34,515 bases of DNA from an uncultured Lachnospiraceae bacterium (lineage in GTDB: Bacteria; Bacillota; Clostridia; Lachnospirales; Lachnospiraceae): contig CAJTXH010000014.1 of assembly GCA_910580005.1 (NCBI GenBank), positions 1-34,515 on the forward strand, written 5' to 3'. The notes below the pieces were generated by a model. That model saw only the letters and a program-made list of their open reading frames with translations. It did no database searches and was not told the DNA's origin. A program made the translations under genes and the position numbers. Below are positions 16,987 through 25,326 of this stretch, one piece after another. Positions within the stretch are counted from its first letter, which is position 1; each line of letters begins with the position of its first letter.

Positions 16987-18129
16987 CTAAAAGTTTTTAG
17001 TTTCATTACGTTTACCCATATGGACTGTACCACCTGTATACTGTGCCAGCATGTCATTGTCCACTACATGACGGTTATCCATTGTTTTCATTATATCCTT
17101 AATCTGCAATTCCTTTGATTCACTTGAATCCCCAAGGTTGTGCACTTTATTGTCCCTGAATGATAATACAAATGGTTCAAGTACATTATTGTTATTAACT
17201 GCAATTACGAGCCCCCTGTCACCATTTGTCATTTCAACACATACTCCTGGCTGTAAAATGTTTATACTTGCAAGAAGTGCATCAACAACATCAGGGTTAT
17301 ATTCTATTTCATCATTCATAAGATGCCTTATAGCGACTATTTCTGAATGTGGCTCTTCATCAAAATTCATTGCAGTCATCATATCATACACATAAGCGAC
17401 TTTCAGGACTTCCGCCCCAAGCGGCATAACCTCAGGCACTTCACCTGCTTTTACAATCTCTGGGTGGAGCTGTTTTATTATATCAGTTACAATCCTTACT
17501 ATATCAAAATCTAAATCCCTGTTCTGGCTGAACATCTGCAATGCAGCAACATGGTAAGTATTAACCTTTGCTAAATCTGCTTCTGAAAGCTCTGCCCTGT
17601 TTTTATGCCGCAGATGGAGTGGTATAAGAAGAGTCCCTATATCATGGAGCAGGGCAGCAACCACAACATCAAGCTGGTACTTGAATTCCATATTTAGTTT
17701 ATATGTCATCATGGCACAGAGGATAGCAGTATTTAATGTATGTTTATATACATAGTCTTCTTTGCTCCTGATACTCTGTATAAAGTTAATTTTCCTGTGT
17801 AACGAGCCATAATTTTTCAATACTTTATTAGCAAACTGGTACATTTCCTTTGGCTCTTTCCTCTTACAGATAGCATCCATTATATCCTTTATCGCAAATA
17901 TGGACATAGCCTGGAACCTTTCAAATTCAATATCATCTTCTGACATTGGAGGAACAGGTTCTGCTGCCTCAAGTATATACACACCAATAAGGCCAAAGTT
18001 CATTATACTTACAATACCCTGGCTTGAAAGTTTTGAATTTCTTTCATATAACATGACCCCGCTTTTATTATATATCGGTTTAGCAAGTCTCATACCTGGT
18101 TTGAGGTCATCAGATTTTATAAATAACAT
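16987..18129 (-). CDS. HD-domain protein, degenerate HD-GYP type
   Basis: A 380-residue protein resembling c-di-GMP phosphodiesterases of the HD-GYP class. Residues 1-60 resemble the N-terminal module often found before HD-GYP domains (LKPGMRLAKPIYNKSG). The HD core is about 115-280: H130, the H162-D163 doublet in LLHDIGT, H193 and H222. The GYP signature is absent: QLHPEIVKAGEVPE stands where HHExxDGxGYP is expected. A C-terminal region (from about 290, GVCVEMTNGDRGLVIAV) matches the small beta module seen after many HD-GYP domains. It may still hydrolyse a cyclic nucleotide, or may only bind one. GGGGA precedes the ATG. It lies upstream of pth, 29 bases away, and downstream of hprK past a hairpin. 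Confidence 0.8.
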   Translation of the reverse strand: MLFIKSDDLKPGMRLAKPIYNKSGVMLYERNSKLSSQGIVSIMNFGLIGVYILEAAEPVPPMSEDDIEFERFQAMSIFAIKDIMDAICKRKEPKEMYQFANKVLKNYGSLHRKINFIQSIRSKEDYVYKHTLNTAILCAMMTYKLNMEFKYQLDVVVAALLHDIGTLLIPLHLRHKNRAELSEADLAKVNTYHVAALQMFSQNRDLDFDIVRIVTDIIKQLHPEIVKAGEVPEVMPLGAEVLKVAYVYDMMTAMNFDEEPHSEIVAIRHLMNDEIEYNPDVVDALLASINILQPGVCVEMTNGDRGLVIAVNNNNVLEPFVLSFRDNKVHNLGDSSESKELQIKDIMKTMDNRHVVDNDMLAQYTGGTVHMGKRNETKNF

Positions 18130-18154
18130 ATTTATTCCCCGTCTTTCTTCATTT

Positions 18155-18187
18155 TAAATGCTTTCTTCAAAATTAAGAAAGCATTTA
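18155..18187 (-). terminator. Hairpin terminator after hprK
   Basis: Thirteen-base perfect stem (18155-18167 with 18175-18187), loop caaaatt. AT-rich with a short T stretch on the minus strand. It separates hprK from the HD-domain gene. Confidence 0.6.
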
Positions 18188-18219
18188 TAGTAATTTTTTA
18201 ATAATTATGAAACTTTTGC

Positions 18220-19179
18220 TTACTTTTTGTTTTTCTCTGCCAGGTTGCTTGTAACCCTGTTATAAAGTTCAAGCGCAGCATTATATCCCATCTTTTTCTG
18301 CCTGTGGTTTACTGCTGCCGATTCACATATAATTGATACATTCCTTCCTGGCCTGATGGGGATGGAATGGCAGACTACTTTATTGCCAAGGAACTCTATA
18401 AACTGCTCTTCAAGCCCAAGTCTGTCATAATCCTGGTTTTTATTAAATTCTTCCAGCTTGATTACAAGGTCAATCTGCTGTTCATCTTTTACACTTTCCA
18501 CACCGAACAGTGACTTGGCATCTACAATGCCAATCCCCCTAAGTTCTATAAAGTGCTTTGTAATTCCTGGTGAACTTCCCATAAGCGACTTGTCACTTAT
18601 CCTTCTTATCTCAACAACATCATCTGATACAAGGCGGTGTCCCCTGTGTATTAATTCAAGAGCTACTTCTGACTTTCCTATGCCGCTCTCACCCATTATA
18701 AGTATTCCTTCACCATATATATCGACAAGGACGCCATGCACTGAACATCTTGGCGCAAGTTCTGCATTAACCCAGCGGATTATCTCTGCCATAAATGGTG
18801 AAGTAGGTTTTTTTGTCCTTAATATTGGCACATTATAGCGGTTGGCAAGGGCAATAATCTCTCCATCAACCCATATTTCACGGCAGTAAATTATACATGG
18901 CGGTTTTGGGGATTCAGCACTGCCTGCCATTATCCTTTCCATCATGGCAAGGCTATGTTCCATGCCTCTTTGCTGCATATATGTATGTTCAACATGGCCT
19001 ATTATCTGTATCCTCTTAGAATCAAAATAATCAAAGTATCCCGCAAGCTGCAACGCTGGGCGGTTTACTTCATTCTGTGTTATAAATATATTGTCTGTAT
19101 CAATATCTGGTGTACAGTTTTCTAAATCAAGCTGTTCAATAAGTTCTTTCAATGGTACTTTATAAGTTACATTCTGCAT
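18220..19179 (-). CDS. hprK: HPr kinase/phosphorylase
   Basis: Phosphorylates and dephosphorylates HPr at Ser46, controlling carbon catabolite repression in Firmicutes. The 319 residues comprise an N-terminal HPrK_N domain (1-130) and a C-terminal P-loop kinase: H149 in SVHGVL, Walker A GESGIGKS (163-170), LVSDDVVEIRR (183-193), and the family signature ELRGIGIVDAKSLFG. GGAGG lies five bases before the ATG. A TATAAT at 19205-19210 (minus) could give it its own promoter, but the -35 is poor. It follows uvrC by 66 bases. Confidence 0.97.
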   Translation of the reverse strand: MQNVTYKVPLKELIEQLDLENCTPDIDTDNIFITQNEVNRPALQLAGYFDYFDSKRIQIIGHVEHTYMQQRGMEHSLAMMERIMAGSAESPKPPCIIYCREIWVDGEIIALANRYNVPILRTKKPTSPFMAEIIRWVNAELAPRCSVHGVLVDIYGEGILIMGESGIGKSEVALELIHRGHRLVSDDVVEIRRISDKSLMGSSPGITKHFIELRGIGIVDAKSLFGVESVKDEQQIDLVIKLEEFNKNQDYDRLGLEEQFIEFLGNKVVCHSIPIRPGRNVSIICESAAVNHRQKKMGYNAALELYNRVTSNLAEKNKK

Positions 19180-19245
19180 ATTCTCCTCCTTTTTTATACA
19201 GTTAATTATAATAGTGCTGTTTCTGGCAGTATAACTCTTACATTT

Positions 19246-21108
19246 TTATTCCTGGTGGAAAAATTTGTAAACGTTTATTGCTGCACTTTCATTCATGCTT
19301 TCAACCTGTGAAAGTTCTTCTTTTGTTGCATTCCTTATTGCTTCTATTGACTGGAAATGCTTCATAAGCGCTTTTCTTCTGGCAGCGCCTATCCCACTTA
19401 TATCATCAAGCAGTGACTTGACCTGTTCCTTGCTTCTCAATGAACGGTGGTATTCTATTGCAAACCTGTGTACTTCGTCCTGTATTCTTGTCATAAGATG
19501 GAAGCCTTCACTGTCTGCTTTAACTGGCAGTTCATGCCCATTGAAGAAAAGCCCCCTTGTCCTGTGCCTGTCATCTTTGACCATGCCACATACAGGTATG
19601 TTAAGTTTAAGACCTTCAAGCACTTTTTCTGCTATGTGCACCTGTCCTTTGCCGCCATCCATCATTATAAGGTCTGGAAAACGTGTAAAACTGTTTGTTT
19701 CTTTTAACAGGCCTTTTTCTTCCATTTCTGCCATTTCTTCTATGCCATGCCTGAACCTCCTTGAAAGCACTTCATCCATGCTTGCATAATCATCAGGTCC
19801 CTTAACCATCTTTATCTTGAATTTACGGTAATCGCTTTTTTTTGGCTTGCCATCTTCAAACACTACCATAGAACCAACTGACTGGAAACCATTTATATTA
19901 GATATATCATAGGATTCAACACGTGAAACCCTTTTTATGCCAAGCCATGAGCATATTTCTTCCATAGCCCCAAGAGTGCGCTTTTCTTCCCTTTTAATTC
20001 TTTCCATATCCTGCGTAAGCACAAGTGCTGCATTCTTATGGGCAAGTTCTACAAGTCTTTCTTTGCTGCCTTTCTTTGGCACCACCAGATGTACTCTTCC
20101 CCCTCTTTTGCTGCCAAGCCACTGTTCAATAAGAGGTGCATCTGCTATACTATATTCTACCATGACTTCACACGGAATAAAAGGAGTTCCTGCATAAAAT
20201 TGTTTAATAAAATCTTGTAAAATATCTTCTTCCTTTTCACCTGAAGTCCCATTAAGGTGGAAATGGTCACGCCCTATAAGTTTACCATCACGCACAAAAA
20301 AGACCTGTACTACTGCCTCTTCAAAAGTCCTTGCAAGTGCAATAATATCCCTGTCTTTCCCCTGGAAATCTGTAACTTTCTGCCTTACAGCCATTTTTTT
20401 AACACTGTAAATCAGATCCCGGAAGCCTGCCGCCTCTTCAAATGCAAGCTTTTCAGATGCTTTCATCATTTTTTCCTGTAAATATCCTGTTACTTCTTCA
20501 TAATCCCCCTCTATTAGTTTTAATGCTTTTTTAAAGTTTTCCTGGTATTCTTCTTTAGATATTTTACCCTGGCATGGTGCATTGCACTGCCCTATATGGT
20601 AATTAAGGCATGGCCTTTCCTTGCCAGTATCCCTTGGAAGAACTCTTCTGCATGTTCTTATCTTGTATATTTTATGTGCAAGTTCCAATGTGTCTTTTGC
20701 TGCACCTGCACTTGTAAACGGTCCAAAATACCTGCTTTTGTCACGTTTTTGTTCTCTTGCTATTAAAAGCCTTGGAAAATCTTCTTCAACAGTAGCTTTT
20801 ATATATGGATAATTTTTATCATCCTTAAGCATTGTATTATATTTTGGTTTATGTTCTTTTATAAGGTTGCTTTCCAGTACAAGTGCCTCAACTTCTGAGT
20901 CTGTTATTATATACTCAAAATGGTCTATCTGTGATATCATTTTTTCTATTTTCGGTGTTACATTGCGGCTTGCCTGGAAATACTGCCGTACCCTGTTTTT
21001 CAGGCTTATTGCTTTACCTACATATATGATAGCATCCTTTTTATCATGCATAAGATAAACACCTGGCTTTGCAGGCAGCTTTTTTAATTCTTCCTCTAAA
21101 TCAAACAT
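19246..21108 (-). CDS. uvrC: Excinuclease ABC subunit C
   Basis: Makes both incisions during nucleotide excision repair with UvrB. The 620 residues show the GIY-YIG nuclease domain (GVY 16-18, YVG 29-31), a Cys cluster (CRRVLPRDTGKERPCLNYHIGQC) typical of UvrC, the UVR domain (around EEAAGFRDLIYSV), the RNase H-like endonuclease V domain (RVESYDISNINGFQSVGSMV), and tandem helix-hairpin-helix motifs at the end (DDISGIGAARRKALMKHFQS). GGAGG is seven bases before the ATG. A consensus promoter lies upstream, so uvrC probably heads this minus-strand cluster. Confidence 0.97.
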   Translation of the reverse strand: MFDLEEELKKLPAKPGVYLMHDKKDAIIYVGKAISLKNRVRQYFQASRNVTPKIEKMISQIDHFEYIITDSEVEALVLESNLIKEHKPKYNTMLKDDKNYPYIKATVEEDFPRLLIAREQKRDKSRYFGPFTSAGAAKDTLELAHKIYKIRTCRRVLPRDTGKERPCLNYHIGQCNAPCQGKISKEEYQENFKKALKLIEGDYEEVTGYLQEKMMKASEKLAFEEAAGFRDLIYSVKKMAVRQKVTDFQGKDRDIIALARTFEEAVVQVFFVRDGKLIGRDHFHLNGTSGEKEEDILQDFIKQFYAGTPFIPCEVMVEYSIADAPLIEQWLGSKRGGRVHLVVPKKGSKERLVELAHKNAALVLTQDMERIKREEKRTLGAMEEICSWLGIKRVSRVESYDISNINGFQSVGSMVVFEDGKPKKSDYRKFKIKMVKGPDDYASMDEVLSRRFRHGIEEMAEMEEKGLLKETNSFTRFPDLIMMDGGKGQVHIAEKVLEGLKLNIPVCGMVKDDRHRTRGLFFNGHELPVKADSEGFHLMTRIQDEVHRFAIEYHRSLRSKEQVKSLLDDISGIGAARRKALMKHFQSIEAIRNATKEELSQVESMNESAAINVYKFFHQE

Positions 21109-21158
21109 AGGACGCCTCCATTCTGTGATTATCTTTATTCTTTGGCATCATTATTTTA

Positions 21159-21187
21159 ATTATACAAAAAAGAACCTTTGATATCAA
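21159..21187 (-). promoter_or_regulatory. Predicted sigma-A promoter of uvrC
   Basis: Minus strand TTGATA (21182-21187), 17 bases, TATAAT (21159-21164), about 50 bases before the uvrC start. No SOS (LexA) box was seen around it. Confidence 0.7.
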
Positions 21188-21379
21188 GTGTGATTCTGCA
21201 ATTATGGATGCAGTATTTTTTACCAGGACAAATGTCTGGCATTTGAATATTAACCCGGCTGGCTTGCTGCTATTTATGGCAACAAGCAGCATAAATATAA
21301 GGAAAAAGACATAATCATTTTATAAGGGGAAGTGTATTTCAAAAAATTTATTCCAGCCAGTAAATAACAGAAAGGATGT

Positions 21380-21937
21380 ATGGAAAGTATGAATATTATA
21401 ACTTTTATATCAAATTTAATTATACCTGTCCTGATATTTTATGTTATAGGTTATGGGCTTTTAAATAAAGTTGATATATTTGACGCCTTTACACGTGGGG
21501 CAGCAGATGGATTTAAAGTGGTTTTTAATATCCTTCCTACTTTAATAGGGCTTATGATGGCTATAGGGCTTTTAAGGGCTTCTGGTGTGCTCGGAATCCT
21601 TGGGGAAATTTTATCACCATATATGGAATATTTACATTTTCCAGCAGAACTTGTACCACTTTCTTTAATTAAAATGTTCTCATCATCAGCAGCAACAGGG
21701 CTTTTAACAGATATATATAAGAACTTTGGAACGGATTCTAATGCAGGTTTTATGGCATCGCTTCTTATGTGCTGCTCAGAAACAATTTTTTATACAATAT
21801 CAGTCTATTTTATGGCAACAGGTGATAAAGAACATAAACCTGTTACTGGAATGAAATGGATGCTTGCAGGCGCACTAATCTGTACATTTGCCGGAATGGC
21901 AGCATGTGTTGTAATAACTGGGTTTCTAGGGGTATAG
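21380..21937 (+). CDS. spmB: Spore maturation protein B
   Basis: Membrane protein needed for full spore core dehydration in Bacillus, working with SpmA. The 185 residues are close to B. subtilis SpmB (178) and carry a nucleoside-recognition/gate domain: helices at about 8-27, 45-65, 80-100, 125-145 and 160-182, with the conserved PLSLIKMFSSSAATGL and MCCSETIFYTISVYF. Two starts are possible, 21380 and 21389; AAAGGA lies close to the first. spmA normally sits just upstream, but here the upstream gene is the divergent uvrC, so spmB stands alone in this window. Confidence 0.9.
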   Translation: MESMNIITFISNLIIPVLIFYVIGYGLLNKVDIFDAFTRGAADGFKVVFNILPTLIGLMMAIGLLRASGVLGILGEILSPYMEYLHFPAELVPLSLIKMFSSSAATGLLTDIYKNFGTDSNAGFMASLLMCCSETIFYTISVYFMATGDKEHKPVTGMKWMLAGALICTFAGMAACVVITGFLGV

Positions 21938-22010
21938 AGAAAAAATATAGATTGCGGCATGCTGGTGGTTGTGATAATATATCAGATAGGAAATTCCCGG
22001 ATTTGGCTGG

Positions 22011-22024
22011 CTGTGAATAGTAAC
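22011..22024 (+). repeat. 14-bp dispersed motif, copy 2
   Basis: ctgtgaatagtaac, 13 of 14 identical to the minus-strand copy at 6466-6479. It sits in the spmB-PAP2 gap, 26 bases before the PAP2 start. Function unknown. Confidence 0.4.
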
Positions 22025-22050
22025 TACAAATTACTTAGGAGGAAAAATTA

Positions 22051-22614
22051 ATGTGGCAGAGCTTGACAGAACTTGACAGCAATATACTTTTTTTTGTACA
22101 AGATAATTTGCGTAATGAAATATTAAATGATGTTGTAGTGTGGTTTACATCACTTGGCAACGCAGGTTTAATCTGGGTACTGTTAATTGCTGCACTTATA
22201 GCATATAAGGGCACACGGAAGGAGGGGCTTGGCTGTGCCATATCGCTTGTACTTTGTTTTATTGTAGTAAATGTATTTCTTAAAAATATAGTTGCAAGAA
22301 CCAGGCCATATGATGCAATAGAACAGATAAGATGCCTTGTAGGGCCGCAGGCAGATTATTCCTTTCCGTCAGGCCATACAGCAATAGCATTTGCTGCTTC
22401 TGTTCCTGTATTTATTATATCAGATAAAAGATTAGGGACAGTAATGATTATATTTTCTGTATTAATGGCTCTTTCAAGGATATATGTGTGTGTACATTAT
22501 CCTACAGATGTAATTGGAGGAGCTGTCATTGGAATATTATGTGGTATTGTAACAGGTATGGTTATTTATCCAAAACTGTACAGTATAAATAATAAAAAAG
22601 ATACTTTAAGCTAA
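22051..22614 (+). CDS. PAP2-family membrane phosphatase
   Basis: Probable lipid phosphatase of the PAP2 superfamily, possibly an undecaprenyl-diphosphatase that recycles the cell-wall lipid carrier (BcrC-like). All three signature motifs are intact in 187 residues: KNIVARTRP (78-86, KX6RP), PSGH (106-109), and SRIYVCVHYPTD (142-153, SRX5HX3D). About five membrane helices surround them. AGGAGG lies eight bases before the ATG. It is 22 bases upstream of hydG and about 110 bases after spmB. The exact substrate (undecaprenyl diphosphate, phosphatidate or phosphatidylglycerophosphate) cannot be told from the sequence. Confidence 0.88.
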   Translation: MWQSLTELDSNILFFVQDNLRNEILNDVVVWFTSLGNAGLIWVLLIAALIAYKGTRKEGLGCAISLVLCFIVVNVFLKNIVARTRPYDAIEQIRCLVGPQADYSFPSGHTAIAFAASVPVFIISDKRLGTVMIIFSVLMALSRIYVCVHYPTDVIGGAVIGILCGIVTGMVIYPKLYSINNKKDTLS

Positions 22615-22636
22615 GAAAAAGGAGATGTAATAAAAG

Positions 22637-24055
22637 ATGGGTTATAATCCAAAATCAATGAAAGCAGAAGAGTTTATTAATAATGAAGAAATACTTGGAT
22701 GTCTTGATTATGCCAGGAAAAATAAGGATAATATGGAACTGGTATATGAAATTCTTGAGAAAGCTAAACTTGCTAAAGGGATTTCACATAAAGAGGCAGC
22801 AGTCCTGCTTGAATGTGATAATCCAGAGGCCAATGCCGAGATAAAGAAGCTTGCAGTGGAGATTAAGGAAAAATTCTATGGAAGAAGAATTGTAATGTTT
22901 GCGCCGCTATATCTTTCAAATTATTGTGTAAATGGCTGTACATATTGTCCATACCATAATAAGAACAAGCATATTCCAAGGAAGAAACTTACACAGGAAG
23001 AAATTAAAAATGAAGTAATTGCGTTACAAGACATGGGGCATAAAAGGCTTGCAATTGAGTCCGGGGAAGACCCTGTGAATAATCCGCTTGAATATATACT
23101 TGAAAGTATAGAAACTATATACAGTATTAAGCATAAAAACGGGGCAATAAGACGTGTAAATGTAAATATTGCTGCTACTACTGTAGAAAATTATATAAAA
23201 CTTAAGAATGCAGGCATTGGTACATATATTCTTTTCCAGGAAACATATAATAAAAAATCATATGAAGAGCTACACCCAACAGGCCCTAAACATGATTATG
23301 CATACCATACAGAGGCTATGGACAGGGCTATGGAAGGTGGGATTGATGATGTAGGCATTGGTGTGCTTTTTGGGCTCGAAATGTACCGTTATGAGCTTGT
23401 AGGGATACTTATGCATGCAGAACATCTGGAAGCAGTGCATGGAACTGGTCCTCATACTATAAGTGTTCCAAGGGTGTGCCCTGCTGATGATATTGATACA
23501 GCAGATTTTGACAATGCTGTTCCAGATGAAATATTTGAGAAAATTGTTGCAATAATAAGGATTGCGGTTCCATATACAGGCATGATTATTTCGACAAGGG
23601 AGTCACAGCAGACAAGGGAGAAAGTCCTTAAACTTGGAATTTCCCAGATAAGCGGCGGCTCACGTACAAGTGTAGGCGGATATACCACACCTGTAAGGGA
23701 TGACAGTTCTGCGCAGTTTGATGTAAGTGATACACGTACGCTTGACGAGGTTGTGAAGTGGCTTATGGAACTTGGATATATACCAAGTTTCTGTACAGCA
23801 TGTTACAGGGCAGGCAGGACAGGTGACAGGTTTATGTCACTTTTAAAAAGCGGGCAGATAGTAAACTGCTGCCAGCCAAATGCACTTATGACACTTAAAG
23901 AATATCTTGAGGACTATGCAGCAGAAGATACAAAGCGTATTGGCCAGGATCTTATATCAAGGGAAATACTTAAAGTGCCAGATGATAATGTAAGGAATAA
24001 GGCAGTGGAATATTTAAATGAAATGAATAATGGTAAAAGGGATTTCCGTTTCTGA
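22637..24055 (+). CDS. hydG: [FeFe]-hydrogenase maturase HydG (radical SAM tyrosine lyase)
   Basis: Cleaves tyrosine to p-cresol and dehydroglycine and makes the CO/CN-bearing iron synthon for the hydrogenase H-cluster. The 472 residues match HydG: radical-SAM cluster motif CVNGCTYC (C97, C101, C104), TIM-barrel core with SGEDPVNNPLEYI and GIGVLFGLEMYRYEL, GGSRTSVGGYTTP, and the C-terminal cluster motif C-x2-C-x22-C starting at CTACYRAGRTGDRF, which separates HydG from the related ThiH. The AAGGAG site is rather far (about 11 bases) from the ATG, but no better start exists. hydE and hydF are not in this window. A terminator follows. Confidence 0.95.
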   Translation: MGYNPKSMKAEEFINNEEILGCLDYARKNKDNMELVYEILEKAKLAKGISHKEAAVLLECDNPEANAEIKKLAVEIKEKFYGRRIVMFAPLYLSNYCVNGCTYCPYHNKNKHIPRKKLTQEEIKNEVIALQDMGHKRLAIESGEDPVNNPLEYILESIETIYSIKHKNGAIRRVNVNIAATTVENYIKLKNAGIGTYILFQETYNKKSYEELHPTGPKHDYAYHTEAMDRAMEGGIDDVGIGVLFGLEMYRYELVGILMHAEHLEAVHGTGPHTISVPRVCPADDIDTADFDNAVPDEIFEKIVAIIRIAVPYTGMIISTRESQQTREKVLKLGISQISGGSRTSVGGYTTPVRDDSSAQFDVSDTRTLDEVVKWLMELGYIPSFCTACYRAGRTGDRFMSLLKSGQIVNCCQPNALMTLKEYLEDYAAEDTKRIGQDLISREILKVPDDNVRNKAVEYLNEMNNGKRDFRF

Positions 24056-24082
24056 TGTTATACCCTGCATTAACAAATACAA

Positions 24083-24113
24083 AAATATGGAGCCTGAAGA
24101 AGGCTCCATATTT
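24083..24113. terminator. Bidirectional terminator after hydG
   Basis: Perfect 13-bp stem (aaatatggagcct 24083-24095, aggctccatattt 24101-24113), loop gaaga. It lies between hydG and the convergent PocR-domain gene and can serve both. Confidence 0.85.
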
Positions 24114-24150
24114 GATGAAAGAAAAATAGTATGAAAAAAGAGTTATAAGC

Positions 24151-24936
24151 TTAACTATTTTCAAATAAAGAAGCAAGTTTTTCAATAGAATCTGTAACTT
24201 CTATTACAGATTTTTCGATATCACCATATATTGTAGCAGACTGCGAAGATAACTCTCCCATGCTTTTTGCAACAACTGCAAACCCTACGCCAGCTTCACC
24301 GCTTCTTGCAGCTTCAATGGAAGCATTTAACGAAAGCATTTTCTGCTTGTTGGCTATTGATTTAAGGGAACTTGTGTTAGTATTAATTTTCTGGATAATA
24401 TTAGTTGCATGGTTGATTTCATCCTGGAGCTGCCCAAGTTTGCCACCATTACTGTTATGTGAATATTCAAGGTTGATAAACATATTAACCATCTGTCCAA
24501 ATAATCCAGCAGCAGCCCTGATGCTCTTTTCATTGCTTACAGGAACTTTTTTAAGTGCATTTATGTAAGAATCAGAATCAAGCCCTAATTCAGCAGCCGT
24601 CTTGCGGAACTGTTCTTCATCAGCCTTTCTTGGAAGTGCCTGCCCGCCAACGGCTTTGCCAATTTTTTCACTGCCTAGCATAACATCAATGGAAAATGCC
24701 ATAAGCCCAGCATGGCAATAATAGACCCCTGAATTGTCATTTATACACTTGCTGCAGCGGCGGATGCCCTCATCTGAACCTTGTGTATATTTTGCACAAA
24801 AATCTGTAAAGTTACTTGCTTTAGTGATTTTTTCACCCTTATTATCGATCAGTACAGCAGCGAGACCTGTTGCATCAGAAAAACTATCCTGTAATTCCTG
24901 TAATTTGCTGACATCTAAAAAATCCCTTATATTCAT
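24151..24936 (-). CDS. Soluble PocR-domain mini-chemoreceptor
   Basis: A 261-residue cytosolic signalling protein. Residues 1-160 match the PocR sensory domain with four Cys (C47, C61, C64, C74, then H75), a pattern suited to a metal or Fe-S site; PocR domains in general sense small molecules. Residues about 165-261 are a short methyl-accepting-type coiled coil whose hairpin tip, SLNASIEAARSGEAGVGFAV, resembles the receptor tip that contacts CheA/CheW. No membrane helix or HAMP domain is present and the coil is far shorter than in standard receptors. GGAGG five bases before the ATG at 24934-24936 decides the start. It may signal to chemotaxis proteins in the cytosol or to another histidine kinase. 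Confidence 0.85.
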   Translation of the reverse strand: MNIRDFLDVSKLQELQDSFSDATGLAAVLIDNKGEKITKASNFTDFCAKYTQGSDEGIRRCSKCINDNSGVYYCHAGLMAFSIDVMLGSEKIGKAVGGQALPRKADEEQFRKTAAELGLDSDSYINALKKVPVSNEKSIRAAAGLFGQMVNMFINLEYSHNSNGGKLGQLQDEINHATNIIQKINTNTSSLKSIANKQKMLSLNASIEAARSGEAGVGFAVVAKSMGELSSQSATIYGDIEKSVIEVTDSIEKLASLFENS

Positions 24937-25262
24937 AAAATCCTCCGTCCCCACAATATTCAGTAAACCTGCCTGCTATTGTGTAATAAATTCTTGTTAT
25001 CTTGCAAATTTCACCCAAATTACAATATAAAAGTGCAAGACAGACAAAAAAATTTATAAAAAATAAAATTTATTGTTTAAATCTAATAATACTATTATAT
25101 AGCAATATGTGAATAAATGCAAGAATTTTACTTTTAAACATATCTATTTCATAAATTTTTGTATACAAATTTCCAGGTGGTTTATGATATACATAAAAAT
25201 ATTAAAATAATTTCCAGTTATCCCATATCCATGTGCGTTTGTCCGTGTTTTAAACTTTTTAC
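24937..25262. other. AT-rich intergenic region between divergent genes
   Basis: About 390 bases separate the PocR-domain gene from nadA. Apart from the nadA promoter at 25263-25291 it is very AT-rich with no credible reading frame, RNA gene or clear riboswitch. A promoter for the PocR-domain gene must lie here, but no match is convincing; no sigma-D-type flagellar promoter was found. Confidence 0.5.
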
Positions 25263-25291
25263 TTGTAGCATGTAGCAAGCAATGTTATAAT
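25263..25291 (+). promoter_or_regulatory. Predicted promoter of nadABC, with tandem 7-mers
   Basis: TTGTAG (25263-25268), 17 bases, TATAAT (25286-25291) with extended -10 TGT. The -35 and spacer contain a tandem 7-base repeat, tgtagca at 25264-25270 and 25271-25277, which could be an operator. The start codon is 36 bases downstream of the -10. Confidence 0.65.
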
Positions 25292-25326
25292 AAAGCAGTA
25301 TATTCATACAGAAAACGGAGGATGAT

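Noticed and set aside
21271..21297. 8-bp inverted repeat (tatttatg/cataaata) before spmB
   Set aside because: AT-rich, a competing stem uses part of it, and no T run follows; could be chance.
24937..25326. Possible riboswitch or small RNA upstream of nadA
   Set aside because: No conserved stems of a known class could be recognised; the region is mostly A and T.
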